NCBI GenBank assembly: GCA_020809705.1
Contig: CP085834.1
Location: 1,054,001-1,118,000, forward strand
Direction: 5' to 3'
DNA: 64,000 nucleotides
Origin: Calonectria ilicicola
Taxonomy: Eukaryota > Ascomycota > Sordariomycetes > Hypocreales > Nectriaceae
The position numbers were made by a program, and so were the translations under genes. The notes beneath the pieces are model-generated. The model was given only the letters and a program-made list of their open reading frames with translations. It ran no database searches and was not told where the DNA came from. This document shows positions 22,579 through 33,400 of the stretch, one piece after another (positions within the stretch are counted from its first letter, which is position 1; the number at the start of each line of letters is the position of its first letter).

Positions 22579-25500
22579 ATGACTATCCTCACGAAGCCCA
22601 ATTCTCAAGAAAAAAGAAACGATGAACATATTAATAGGCTGAGGAACGAGTTCAGCCTTTTATCTGTCAAATACGCCAAAACCGGTGATGCAGGGGATCT
22701 TGATGACACTGTTGCAGCTGGGAGAGCACTCTTGGATGTTGTACCAATGGACCATTTGGGCCGTGTAGACACCCTATATCGTCTCGGGTTGTGTCTGAAG
22801 GACAGATATGATGAGGGCGACTGCCCAGATGATCTCGAAGAAGCCGCTATACTTATGCGTGAGGTCGTGGATTCCACACATGAAACACACCCCGATAGAA
22901 TTGAGCGCCTAGAAAACCTTGAAAGCCTCCTCAGCGATTTATTTGCAGAGAAGGGCGGAAAGGTTTCAATCGACCATCTCAACGATGCTATTCGATTCGG
23001 ACAAGAAATTGTACATTCAACTCAACCCGACGACCCGAAGAGAGCCGCACGACTAAGCCATCTTGGAGGCTACTTTATTGATCGCTATGTGAAAACTACA
23101 TATCGAGATGACTATGAAAAGGCTACACAGCTATATTGGGATGCATTAAATGCAACGCCAGCAACTGACCCTAATCGGGTGGATCGATTGGATGAACTTG
23201 ACGGTGCCCTCAGAGGCAAATACATCAAGTCAGAGTCCCTGAAAGATTTGGAGAATCTTATCCAAGTCGAGAGAGAACTCATAAACTTGGTATCTCCAAA
23301 TTACTATGCCCGAGGCTCCTACCTAGCTAGCCTCGGCAATCATCTTCATGACCGATATCAAAAGCTGGAACTTCTGGATGATCTGAACGAAGCCATCGAG
23401 GACACCCGACAGGCAATGCGATTGTCATCGAAAGAAAAGATTACTTGGAAAATATACACTAAACAACTTGCAATTTGCCTCGGTTCTAGATATAGCAGAC
23501 TTGGAGATGCAAAGGATTTTCAAGAGGCAGTTCACTACTTCAAAGAGACCATAGAGTTGACTTCGGAGAAGGACCCGCAATATCCATCACACTTAAATGA
23601 TCTTGGACTTACTCATCATATGAGATTTTCAAAGCATGGCGATCTTTCAGACAATCAACAGGCTATCAAACTTGTCCGAAAAGCGATAAGCATTTCATCA
23701 ATTCGGCATATAGACCGAGCCGATTATTTAAGCAAACTTGGCACCTATCTTGGAGCGAGATATTCGCGGAAGGGTGAGCTTCCAGATCTTGATGAAGCTA
23801 TTCGTGTTGGAAAAGAAGCAGTAGAGAAGACGCCGATGGGTGACCCAGATCGCTCAAAACGACTAGAGAATCTAGCCACAAATCTCAAGCAAAAATACGA
23901 AAATACTGGAGAAGTAGCTGCTATAGAAGAGGCCATCATGATTAGCCGAGAAGCCTTGGATACATCAATCGATGATGACACAGGCCGCTCGAAGCGAATG
24001 TATAGCCTTGGTATAAATCTTCTAGAGATGTATTCCATGACAAAAGCAAAGGGCGACCTCGAAGAGGCTATTCAATTGCAACAGAAAGCTCTAGAGGCAA
24101 CGCCAAAGGAGCATCCGCGATGGCAACAACAATCTGCCAGTCTTGCAGCTGCTCTGACGTTGAGAAATGACCAAACACAAATACGGTCAAGCCTCGATCG
24201 ATCAATTAATATGGAGCGAGAGCTTATTAAAGGATTGGCTAAAAACAACCCAGATCGAGCTAAGATACTTCGAAATCTTGGGGGACATCTCGCCACTCGA
24301 TACCTGCATTTTGGACGCACGGAAAACCTCGAGGAAGGATTGGCAGTCACTCAGGAAGCTCTTGAACTCACACCAGAGGATCATCCTGATCGTCGATATC
24401 AGCTGCGGCATCTCTCCGTTCTGTTGCGTAAAAAGACTGAGATAGGTGGAAGCCTTGAAAACCTTGAAAAAGCGATTGAACTTGGGGAGAAGGCCTTGAA
24501 TGCAACTCCAAGCAACCATCCAGGTCGAGGCAAGGAATTCAGTAACATGGGAGAACTCCTGTACAGCAAATCTCTAAAAACAAAGGAGTCGCAAGATTTA
24601 ATCCAGTCTATATCGTATCACCAGGCTGCTCTGAATCACCCACAATCTCCAACGATGATCCGGATAATGGCTGGGAAAAAGGCTCTACGGGATTCAATTC
24701 TTCTCCGCAACTACAAACAAGCCGACCAAATTTCAAAGCTGTCAATATCGCTTCTGCCTGAATTGTTGATAAGATCACAAACGAGCGCAGATAAACAAAG
24801 GTATCTGAGCGACATATCGGGGTTGGCTTCTGATGCTGCCGCCGTTGCAATGTTCGCTGATCAGAGTCCCTCAACAGTACTCAAGTATCTTGAGCAAGGT
24901 CGTGGTATGTTGGCATCATATCTAGAAGAAATGCGAACAGATATACAAGCCTTACAACGTGAGCACCCGGCGCTTGCAGAGAGGTTTATCCGTCTTCGAA
25001 ATGAATTGGAGCCGTCCTACTCTGGCGAGATGAGCAGTGACGACGTGCCACTGCTCAAGTCTCAAAAACGATACGAGGCAGGTAAAAGCCTCGACAAGTT
25101 AATCGAAGAAATTCGGCAGTGTCCAGGGTTCGAGACTTTTCCTCTAGGGCTAAGTGATAGTGAAATAAGAGGAGCTGCAAGAGATGGCCCTGTTGTGGTG
25201 ATAAATGCCAGCAGTATTCGCTGCGATGCCATCCTTGTGGAGAAGAACGATATAAGACTGCTCCATCTACCTCATCTCAAGAATCGGGACATCAAACGGA
25301 GGGCTTGGACAAGCAATATCAAAACGCCAGATACTTTGGCATGGCTCTGGGACGTTGTTGTAAGTCCAATACTAGATGCTTTGGGGTTTATCGATCAGCC
25401 GAAAGATGATTGGCCTCATGTCTGGTGGATCCCAACAGGGTTTCTCGCAAGATTCCCATTACACGCAGCGGGATACCATGGCTATGGATCTACGGCAACA

Positions 25501-26373
25501 ACCTTGGACAGGGTAGTCTCCTCCTACAGCTCATCAATCAAGGCGATAATAAATGGTCGCCAGCAGTCCGCGGCGACTGCAGCGCAAAAGCAAGCTCTTC
25601 TCGTTGGGATAGAGCATACAATAGGCCATCCGACATTGCCCTTTGCTAAGAAAGAGGTAGCCATCCTACAAAAGTGGTGCGAAACCATGAAAGTGGAGCA
25701 CATCCAACCACAGCGGCGTAAACAGGATATACTGCCACATCTATCCACATGCAACATATTTCATTTTGCTGGCCATGGCTATACCGACGAAGAGAATCCT
25801 CTGAACAGTCACATCTTGCTGGAAGATTCCAATGATGGAATCTCGGTCGCTACACTTCTTGATATGAATCTTCGACAAAATTCGCCGTTCTTGGCCTACT
25901 TGTCGGCTTGTGGAACAGGTCAAACTGTAGGCAGCGACCAACCCGACGAAATCACCCACTTAATAAGCTGCTTTCAGTTAGCAGGGTTTCGCCACGTGAT
26001 CGGAACACTATGGGAAGTCAATGACGAAACCTGCCTAGACATGGCAAGGCTCACGTACGAAGGATTAAAAGAAGGTGGGATGACGGACGCGTCTGTGGCT
26101 CACGGGTTGCATCATGCTACAAGAGCTCTTCGAGATCATTGGATTGACACCGAATATGAGCGTAAATCAAAGGGACCAAAGGCGAAACCCATTCCAGGGA
26201 GTGAAAAGAGTGAGCAGGCGGAAAGTGATGAAAAAAAAGAGGTCATTGGTATAAAGTTGAGGGACTTTCGAATCTGCGACGCTGAAGAGTTGTTGACATG
26301 GGTTCCGTATGTGCACTTTGGGGTGCGATCTCATCATCATTTACACCGGTTCTTCATTTGTGTCAGAAAATGA
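22579..26373 (+). CDS. TPR-CHAT caspase-like peptidase
   Basis: This is a single exon of 1264 residues, with the first in-frame ATG at 22579 preceded by AACA. Residues about 15-740 are a long TPR array of 45-52-residue units with a shared pattern (DDLEEAI...ALEATP..HPDR...L..LG..L..RY). Residues about 930-1230 are a CHAT domain (caspase HetF associated with TPRs, clan CD). The catalytic dyad is His1066 in IFHFAGHGYT and Cys1111 in YLSACGTG, and the C-terminal segment GFRHVIGTLWEVND is also canonical. The enzyme should be an active cysteine peptidase with TPR-controlled activity. CHAT proteases act in regulated cell death in bacteria and have been found beside gasdermin-like genes in fungi. 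I found no gasdermin-like gene in this window. The frame is intact although several neighbours are broken. The His-rich end RSHHHLHRFF is unusual. Confidence 0.9.
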   Translation: MTILTKPNSQEKRNDEHINRLRNEFSLLSVKYAKTGDAGDLDDTVAAGRALLDVVPMDHLGRVDTLYRLGLCLKDRYDEGDCPDDLEEAAILMREVVDSTHETHPDRIERLENLESLLSDLFAEKGGKVSIDHLNDAIRFGQEIVHSTQPDDPKRAARLSHLGGYFIDRYVKTTYRDDYEKATQLYWDALNATPATDPNRVDRLDELDGALRGKYIKSESLKDLENLIQVERELINLVSPNYYARGSYLASLGNHLHDRYQKLELLDDLNEAIEDTRQAMRLSSKEKITWKIYTKQLAICLGSRYSRLGDAKDFQEAVHYFKETIELTSEKDPQYPSHLNDLGLTHHMRFSKHGDLSDNQQAIKLVRKAISISSIRHIDRADYLSKLGTYLGARYSRKGELPDLDEAIRVGKEAVEKTPMGDPDRSKRLENLATNLKQKYENTGEVAAIEEAIMISREALDTSIDDDTGRSKRMYSLGINLLEMYSMTKAKGDLEEAIQLQQKALEATPKEHPRWQQQSASLAAALTLRNDQTQIRSSLDRSINMERELIKGLAKNNPDRAKILRNLGGHLATRYLHFGRTENLEEGLAVTQEALELTPEDHPDRRYQLRHLSVLLRKKTEIGGSLENLEKAIELGEKALNATPSNHPGRGKEFSNMGELLYSKSLKTKESQDLIQSISYHQAALNHPQSPTMIRIMAGKKALRDSILLRNYKQADQISKLSISLLPELLIRSQTSADKQRYLSDISGLASDAAAVAMFADQSPSTVLKYLEQGRGMLASYLEEMRTDIQALQREHPALAERFIRLRNELEPSYSGEMSSDDVPLLKSQKRYEAGKSLDKLIEEIRQCPGFETFPLGLSDSEIRGAARDGPVVVINASSIRCDAILVEKNDIRLLHLPHLKNRDIKRRAWTSNIKTPDTLAWLWDVVVSPILDALGFIDQPKDDWPHVWWIPTGFLARFPLHAAGYHGYGSTATTLDRVVSSYSSSIKAIINGRQQSAATAAQKQALLVGIEHTIGHPTLPFAKKEVAILQKWCETMKVEHIQPQRRKQDILPHLSTCNIFHFAGHGYTDEENPLNSHILLEDSNDGISVATLLDMNLRQNSPFLAYLSACGTGQTVGSDQPDEITHLISCFQLAGFRHVIGTLWEVNDETCLDMARLTYEGLKEGGMTDASVAHGLHHATRALRDHWIDTEYERKSKGPKAKPIPGSEKSEQAESDEKKEVIGIKLRDFRICDAEELLTWVPYVHFGVRSHHHLHRFFICVRK

Positions 26374-27104
26374 CAAGGCTTTTTTTTAGTGTCATGTGGA
26401 CAGATACTTGAAAATATCAATCCTTCATGTGAAACTTGGAAATGTGATTGTCAACTTCGTAGGTCTGTTGAATGTGGAGAGCTGAGGAACCTAGGCAACA
26501 CTAAAAGGTGCGGATATCAGTTGTGTAAAACTAAAACAATAAGGTCGGTCCGCTAAAGGGTGATCACAGCGGGGGTACGATTCACCACAGAACTATCAAG
26601 TCCTATTGAGGCATATACCAGGTTATTCAAACACTAGCACTACGTTGCCGCCGAACCTCAGCTCTCGTAATTTCACAGCCTTACCAAGTCTAGCTATAGC
26701 CAAGGAATTTATCCAACACTATTGAATGTGAGCGGCCCGAAGGAGTTAGATCTGAGACGCGCTGCGGTTCGTCACATTCTACGGGCCGCAAACAGGCTCC
26801 AAATAATGGAGCCTGCCCTGATTTGGAAGCGCCGGCTGAGGGGCACAGTTGTGGCGGGCTGAACATGCCGACCCCACTTAACAGCGGCATTCTATACGAT
26901 ACGACTAGTGTGGTTTACTATGAGAGTATGAACAGTCAACTATCAACTTGTTAGATAGGAATTAAGGTAACCAAAAGTTCTATAAAATCTGCAGTTCTTC
27001 CCCCTTTGGACTTCTTGCATCTCATCTCATTCACATCTTCCTGTAGACATCATTCAACTTAATTTGCACCCAGCTAGTCTCAATTGTGTCTTATATTCAT
27101 CACC
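26374..27104. promoter_or_regulatory. Intergenic region holding the decarboxylase promoter
   Basis: No gene is supported. A TATAAAAT box at 26981-26988 is followed by a CT-rich tract to about 27060 and the ATG at 27105, a typical fungal core promoter. Further upstream lies a GC-rich patch with hairpins, listed separately. Confidence 0.6.
26726..26876. repeat. GC-rich patch with inverted repeats
   Basis: A perfect 9-bp stem (CAGGCTCCA at 26793-26801, TGGAGCCTG at 26807-26815) encloses the 5-nt loop AATAA. A second inverted repeat, GCGGCCCG near 26731 with CGGGCCGC near 26782, lies just upstream. The patch is GC-richer than its flanks. It may be a decayed transposon fragment or a structured element. 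I cannot identify it. Confidence 0.5.
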
Positions 27105-30100
27105 ATGGATTCCGATCAACAGCGTCTTGCCCATGCAAAGGTAGGGTCATTGTTTTTAGGCCCCCGGGCCGAGAACTTTGATGTACTCCAAGAGCTCTTT
27201 CTAAATGTCTTGAAAGAGCAGAAGGAGGCAAGGGAGTCGCTTTATCCGAAGGATCCAACCTTCATCACCCCAGCAATGAAAGAGGCAACTACCTTCAAAG
27301 CAGGCATTGCAAAATTGAAATCAGAAGCCCAGATCATTTCGAAAAGATTAGCGAAACATTCCATCCCCTTTTGGTCTCCGCGATACAATGCTCACATGAA
27401 CATGGATACTGCCATGTCGAGCATTGTCGGCTGTAAGAAAACATCCTTGCTTCCGTGGGGACTTGGGTAGCTAATTTGTGAGACGCTTAGACATGACGGC
27501 AATGATGTATAATCCTAACAATGTCGCGACTGAAGCCAGTCCTTATACCACTGAGTGTGAAAGAAAAGTCGGAGAGCAACTTTGTCGAATGCTGGGGTAC
27601 ATCAATCCTTCTGTCCGTCCGTGGGGGCATATTACCTGCGTAGGTGACAACTCACATTATCGCCTACCGTCAACATACTCATATTGTACCTTAGGATGGT
27701 TCGGTGGCAAATCTTGAAGCTATTTGGGCGAGTAAGTGGACCTATATGCTGGTTCAGGGAGTCGCTTTAACATGTTGACCAGTCCGAAATCTCAAATTTT
27801 ACCCTCTGTCTCTCACGCTAGCTATCAAAGACGATGGGCCATTGAGTTTCCTTGCCTCTGCGAACCCACCCTTCATAGTCGAGACTTGCCAGGGTGACCA
27901 GAAAGAATTCACGAAGCTCACTACCTGGGAGTTACTAAACCTGAAGCCTGATACTGTGCTTAACATTCCCACCCAATTGAACCAGGATTATTCCATTTCG
28001 GCGCCATTTTTGCAGGATGCATTGAGCAAGTATTTAATCCAAACCGTCGGCAAGGATTATCTGGAAAAGAAGTTTGACATGAAAAAGTCTGCAAAGTTCT
28101 TCCTCAGTGCCACAAAGCACTACTCTTGGCCAAAGGGTGGTGGTGAGTATAACCCTTATACTTAAAACCAAACTTTCCCAAGTTCCAAGACTAAATATCT
28201 GTAGCCATCAGCGGTATCGGATCCGGAAACTTTATTGATATCCAGATTGACAATGAGGCCCGAATGTATATCAATGATTTGAGACGTCACTTGGATGCTC
28301 ATCTGACGCAGAGTCGGAAGAGTATCAGACGGGCGTCTTTGGTGCTGTCGCCATCATTGGATCTACGGAACACGGCGCATGTGATCCTATCAATTAGCTG
28401 ATTGTTCTTAGGCAAGAATACCAAAAAAAGGGCCTCTCGTTTGTTATTCATTGTGATGCAGCCTGGGGCGGGTACTTTGCCTCGATGGTGGAGAGAGGTT
28501 TATTCGCTCCAGACCCAAAGTTCCCAATCGTCCCTAGCCTTCCGCTTCCGGATTACACATACGATCAATTTGATGGAATATCTATGGCAGACACAATCAC
28601 CATCGATCCGCACAAGTAGGCACGACCCCACCACATCGTGGATCGAAGCTAACGAAGTTCCTAGGTCTGGTTACATCAACTACCCTGCCGGTGGCCTTTG
28701 TTATCGAGATGGTCGCATGCGATATCTGGTAACCTGGACCAGCCCTATTGTTTACCATGAAGGTGACGAGGAGGGAAGTAAACCCGGAGCTGCTGCAGTG
28801 GCTACTTTGTTGACTCACGAGACCATTGGACTTGGCAAGGACGGCTATGGCAGATTACTAGGAGAAGCCATTTTCACTTGCACCAAGGTACACATATATC
28901 ATTCATCGTACTTGATGTTCATCAAACTAACTGACCTCAAATAGCTCTACTGTTATTGGGTCACCATGACTCAACCTGATGATGACCTGATCGTTGTACC
29001 CCTCATCAGGCTGCCTAGTGAGCAACATGGGGATGATCCTAGCAAGGTTGAGGAAGAGAAAGAATTCATTCGTAACAAGATTCTCAAGGTTCGAAACGAG
29101 GATCTCATCAAGGACAAAAAGACGTTGGATCGAATGGCAAATTTGGGTGGTGATTTGATGATCAATGCTTTCGCCTGCAACTTCAAAATTGACGGTAAAG
29201 CAAACACTGACGTGGTTAGTTACATCCCTTGAGTGGCCTGTGTTGAGACTGAAGCACAAGATATTAACGGTGCCGAATAGGGAGAGGCAAATTACCTCAA
29301 CCAGCGCCTGTTTAAGCGCTTTTCAGTAACTTCGGAAAAGGATGAGGTCAGCGAACGCCCACTCTTCCTGACTTCCTCCACATTTAGTGAAAAGGCCTAC
29401 GGAAAGTGTCTTTCAAGTTACAAGACTCGACTTCAACTTGACAACGGAGTCAAGGCAGCTCACGGAGACCTCATGTTCCTTGTTAATGTGACAATGAGTC
29501 CATGGCCGACGGACTTTCCATTCCTCAGCGACATGGTAGATTCCTTCAAAGAAATTACGGAACAAGAAATAAAGGTATGTTCCCACACGTTCATACCATG
29601 TTATTCAGTCGGGATGGTTGAAAGGTTGGTTGAACTACCAAAGCTGACACTCAATAGCGATGCGTCTACCGTAACAAGATAACGCCCGATTTCCACGGAT
29701 GCGTTATGCAAGTTCATGACCAAATTTACCTGACCCACATCCCCATGTTCCAAATGGGCAACCACCGATGGCAGCTCATCATGACTGCCGATTTCCCGGC
29801 AGAGGTCAAGGAGTTATACCAACGTCTACGCAAGGAAAATCCAGAAAAGTTCTACACAACAGCCAATGTAAATAAACAGCTCATTTCTGACTTTGTCGAA
29901 ACTGGTGCCGAAATCGAATGTCTAATGGACGAGGGCATCCCTACTCCAACAACTGAACCACTCGCAACGTTCAAGATATCTAACATTCGCGTCGTGGTGA
30001 ATGAGTCATTGCAGTACGATGCACTGGAGACGAGCTACCCGGATAGAATGCCATTCTATTTGTATGGCAGCAAGGCTGAGTGCCACATTGACCACGTTCT

Positions 30101-30520
30101 GAAGAAGGCTCCCAACGGACAGCTCAGTGCTGATCTCGTCAAGTTGGACTTGCAGCCGGAGCTGACGGAAGAACAGCTATCTAAGGGAGTCATTGCTGTT
30201 TTCGATGATGTATTTGAAAAGTCCATCCAGCCTTTGCCTTTGTAAGTCTAACATCCCTGGTATGGGCATTTATCCACGATGTGATATCTAACTAGTTAAT
30301 TAGGCCCAACAAAGAGGCTTCTGGATTGAGGTTTACTCCTCTCGCAGAACACAAGGCATCCATCTATGAAACATACGGGGACTTCAAAAATAACAAGAAG
30401 TCGATTGCTGCCGGAAAGATTACTCTAAGCGAATCCTATACTTGCGCAGATTGGAAGATGATTAATTCGGATCCTGCGGATGAACTTGATGAGCATACCC
30501 ATACCCATGCCCATGAATGA
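27105..30520 (+). pseudogene. Long PLP-dependent group II decarboxylase, broken by a frameshift and a TAG
   Basis: Exons read as 27105-27432, 27491-27639, 27695-27731, 27783-28142, 28205-28615, 28665-28887, 28945-29214, 29281-29574, 29658-30241 and 30304-30520 (about 958 codons). The fold is the aspartate-aminotransferase-type PLP decarboxylase family that includes tyrosine, DOPA and diaminobutyrate decarboxylases. Landmarks are SPRYNAHMNMD, ATKHYSWPKGG, FVIHCDAAWGGYF (PLP-binding Asp) and ITIDPHKSGYINYPAGG (Schiff-base Lys). It is about twice the length of animal AADCs, as in a known group of fungal proteins, and ends in the His-rich tail EHTHTHAHE. Exon 5 contains a one-base loss around 28309-28313 and, 80 nt on, TAG at 28395-28397 inside ACDPIN/LIVLRQEY where a charged residue is expected. 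Both lie upstream of the catalytic Lys, so the protein should be inactive as sequenced. A sequencing error is possible for one lesion but less so for two. Confidence 0.82.
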
Positions 30521-30645
30521 AGGGTAATTAGTTATCCTGCCACGAGCGTGGTAGTGCTTGTATCTATTTGACAATTATAATTAAAGATTAACTGCTAAAT
30601 ACTGGGGAGATAAATCGCTCCCTTATTGAGTATGGAACATATTCT

Positions 30646-31428
30646 TCATGCTTGGGAACTATCATTTGTCTCAGCTTGTGAAATTACCACCATCTTTCCA
30701 GCAGCTACAGCTTCGGATAATTCGCGCACTCTTTTGCGTTGACTGCTTCTCACGCAACCATCCACACAATTCCAAACAAGATATATGAATCGCAAGCCAC
30801 TATGATTCAAAAATGTCAGTTACTGAGGCAAATTTGGTGGGAAAAAAAAAACTTACGCATTTGTGCAAAGCAAGAGGAAACATTTCAACGCTGTGTCTTC
30901 CCACCCCGATGGACGCGGGCCTCCTTCAAAGTAGTTCCAATCAGAAAACATTAGGCAGATTGACAAGGTGATGCATGTGACCATGCCGAGAAAGTCAATA
31001 CAGCCAGTGCAGGGTGATGTCGCTCGGCGGATTCGCTTAGTTGGGTCGAAAATGGCGGCGCATTGCGCAGTGTCGTTGATGAGACAAATGAATGCCTAAA
31101 AGCTTGCGCGTCAGTCTTCCTACTTTTCTCAGTCCCAACAGTGAGAAAAAAAAATAAAAAAAAGGCTTACGGCAATAATTCCACCCACACCATAGCCAAC
31201 TTTCCGACTCCATTTACAGAGAAGAGCGCAAAACACGAGCATGGTGATGTCAAGCGCGACACCGATCAGGCGTTTGACGCCATGGACGAAGCCATAGGCG
31301 GTAGGGATACGAGGACGTCGAGGAGGAGCGAGCATGCGCTCATCGACAGCGAGCACAGCAGGGTACCCAACGGCGGTTGGTTGTGATATGTGGGGTTGTA
31401 TCCCGCCATCTTTCTGAGGCACCTCCAT
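30646..31428 (-). CDS. Four-helix integral membrane protein, MARVEL-like
   Basis: The exons are 31428-31171, 31095-30857 and 30799-30646, giving 216 residues with consistent phases. Four hydrophobic helices are visible: VALDITMLVFCALLC, VGYGVGGIIAAFICLI, CIDFLGMVTCITLSICLMF and LKCFLLLCTNAGLRFIYLVW. The N-terminus and the C-terminal tail (RKRVRELSEA) are polar and would be cytosolic. The size and layout fit small fungal MARVEL-like membrane proteins of unknown role, but no sequence motif proves it. The introns are AT-rich with homopolymer runs. The gene is convergent with the decarboxylase (125 nt) and is the last intact gene before the AT-rich block, whose edge begins about 200 nt upstream of its start. 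Confidence 0.65.
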
Positions 31429-31639
31429 TTTGCGAATGGGTGAAGAGGGTCTTGGTCTTGCGGGAAGAGGTTGAGGTTGTAGGCAAATACAAATAGATTT
31501 GCGTATTTATTTATCTTGTCTGTCAGCCTTGAATACGAAGCATTAAAATCCTCCGGTAGCCCCGCACATTTAAGCGCACAAGGAAAGCTTAAAAATAGCC
31601 TGATTTGAGTCACTTTCGTGGACCCTGGAGCTGTCACGG

Positions 31640-31768
31640 GCTTCAGTAATGTTGAAAGTCCTGTGTATTGACCAGGGTTTGACCCCTGCTGGTACCGGTA
31701 CTTATATCTGATGCAGTTATGCAGAAAATATCCTTCTACCTAGTCCAGGTTTAATCCTTGTATATTGT
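31640..31768 (-). mobile_element. Probable left LTR fragment of a second Copia element (Copia 2)
   Basis: The stretch GGTACTTATATC...AATATCCTT...CCAGGTTTAATCC follows the same order of words as the Copia 1 LTR (GGTACATTCTTATATC...AATATCCTT...CCCCTGGATATCC). Sequence after Copia 1 (from 50774) continues with TAATATACTC and TTAGGCC, matching what follows the Copia 1 LTR. So Copia 1 appears to have inserted near the inner end of this LTR. The outer boundary is uncertain. Confidence 0.4.
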
Positions 31769-31901
31769 TGTCAGAACGTGTATTGTGTTGATTCTTAGTG
31801 GTCTGATTTACAGTGGAGGTAAAGGTACATTCTTATATCTAACCTATATAGCAATATCCTTTAAACCCCTGGATATCCTGACCTACTTATTCTTCTTGAT
31901 A
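31769..31901 (-). repeat. Copia 1 left LTR (3' LTR)
   Basis: This 133-bp LTR starts TGTCAGAACG and matches 50636-50768 over its full length. Its inner end TTGATA is the mutated form of CTGACA. Confidence 0.85.
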
Positions 31902-33400
31902 TACTCCTTTAGTTGAGCTCTTTTAGGCCTCAGCTAGCTGTCTTCTTATGTTATTTTTTACTGCTAAAGCCTAATTTAATCTTTTATTTTTTTATTTTTT
32001 TATTATTAAGGATTTTATTTTTTAGTATTTTTATTTTTTATTTTATATTAATTTTTAATTAAATATTTTTTATATATAGTATTTTTATAAATAATTAATA
32101 TTATTATTTTAATAATAATTTAATTATTTTATTTATAATTATTTTTATAATTAAAGTTTAAATTAATAAGATTTTTTTCTTTTAGTACTTTTATTATAAT
32201 TAATATTTATATATATTAATATACTTTAATTTTATTATTAATTTTATAACTTTTTTTATTATTAATTTTAATATTTATTTATTATTATATTTAATTATTA
32301 ATAATTTCTTAATTAATATATTTAATTTATTTAATAATTTATTTATAAAAATTCTTTCTTTTATTATTTTTAATAATAAGAGGAATTCTACTTTAATACT
32401 TAAGGTAATTATTATTATTTATTTTATTACTTTTTAAGTAATTATATTTTTAAATAATATTATAATATACTTTTAAAAACTTTTTTATTAATTATATTAT
32501 TTATAAAGAAGATATTATTTAAATATAAAAATATTATTATATATTAAAGCTCTTCTAGCTTTATAATAAAAAAGTAAGTATTATATAAGTATTAGATAAT
32601 TTAGTCTATAGTATCTTAGTATATTTAGTTTAGGCTTTAATTAAATCTTACTAATTTTAAAGTTATAAATATTATATCTAGCTAAGTAAAGATAGTAAGA
32701 AATAATATTAATTTAATTTTCTTTAAATAAATATTAATTAGTTTTTACTTTGCTTATATTTTCTTAGGTAATAGTTTTATTTATATTATTAGTATCTTTA
32801 GAAGCTTTTTATTAAGATTTATATTTAATTAATTTATAATTTTATTAATATATATATTTTAAGTTAATTATATTATTTTTTTTACTTAATCTTTAATAAT
32901 ATATATATTAAGGAATTATTTTAATTCTTTTAATACTTTAATATAATATTTTTCCTTAAGCTTTATAATAGCTTTTTATATAATTAGCTCCTTAGATTTA
33001 TAATATCCCTAAATAATATTATTAATAAAGAAGAAGATAATAATTATATTTTTAATTATAATATATAGTTCTTCTAGTACTCTTTTAAATCCTAAGTTTT
33101 AAAGTAATTTTAAGAGATTTAGTTACTAGAGGAAGGATAAATATCTTAGTTTATATAAAGCTTTTCTTAATTATAATATCTTTCTAAGCTTTTTAAATCC
33201 TAATAATATCCTTATAAATACTACCTTATCTAGATTATAATATATAAATATATTAATTATATCTATTTAAAATAACTTTAGATCTTAGTATGCTATTAAA
33301 GTTATTAGTGCTCTAAAGAATATCCTTATAAAGGTTATAGCTTATATAGGTAGATCTCCTTTTACCTACTGATTCTTATAAATAATTAAATATATCTTAT

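Noticed and set aside
26690..26890. Minus-strand open frame of 66 codons
   Set aside because: It is a by-product of the GC-rich inverted-repeat patch, and its composition is not protein-like.
28389..28411. Splice acceptor TGTTCTTAG just after the decarboxylase TAG, suggesting an intron that skips the lesions
   Set aside because: The skipped stretch codes for conserved family sequence (VFGAVAIIGSTEHGACDP) and no suitable donor precedes it in phase.
22579..31428. Gasdermin-like partner gene beside the CHAT peptidase
   Set aside because: Neighbouring genes are an F-box protein, a decarboxylase and a four-helix membrane protein. None has gasdermin features.
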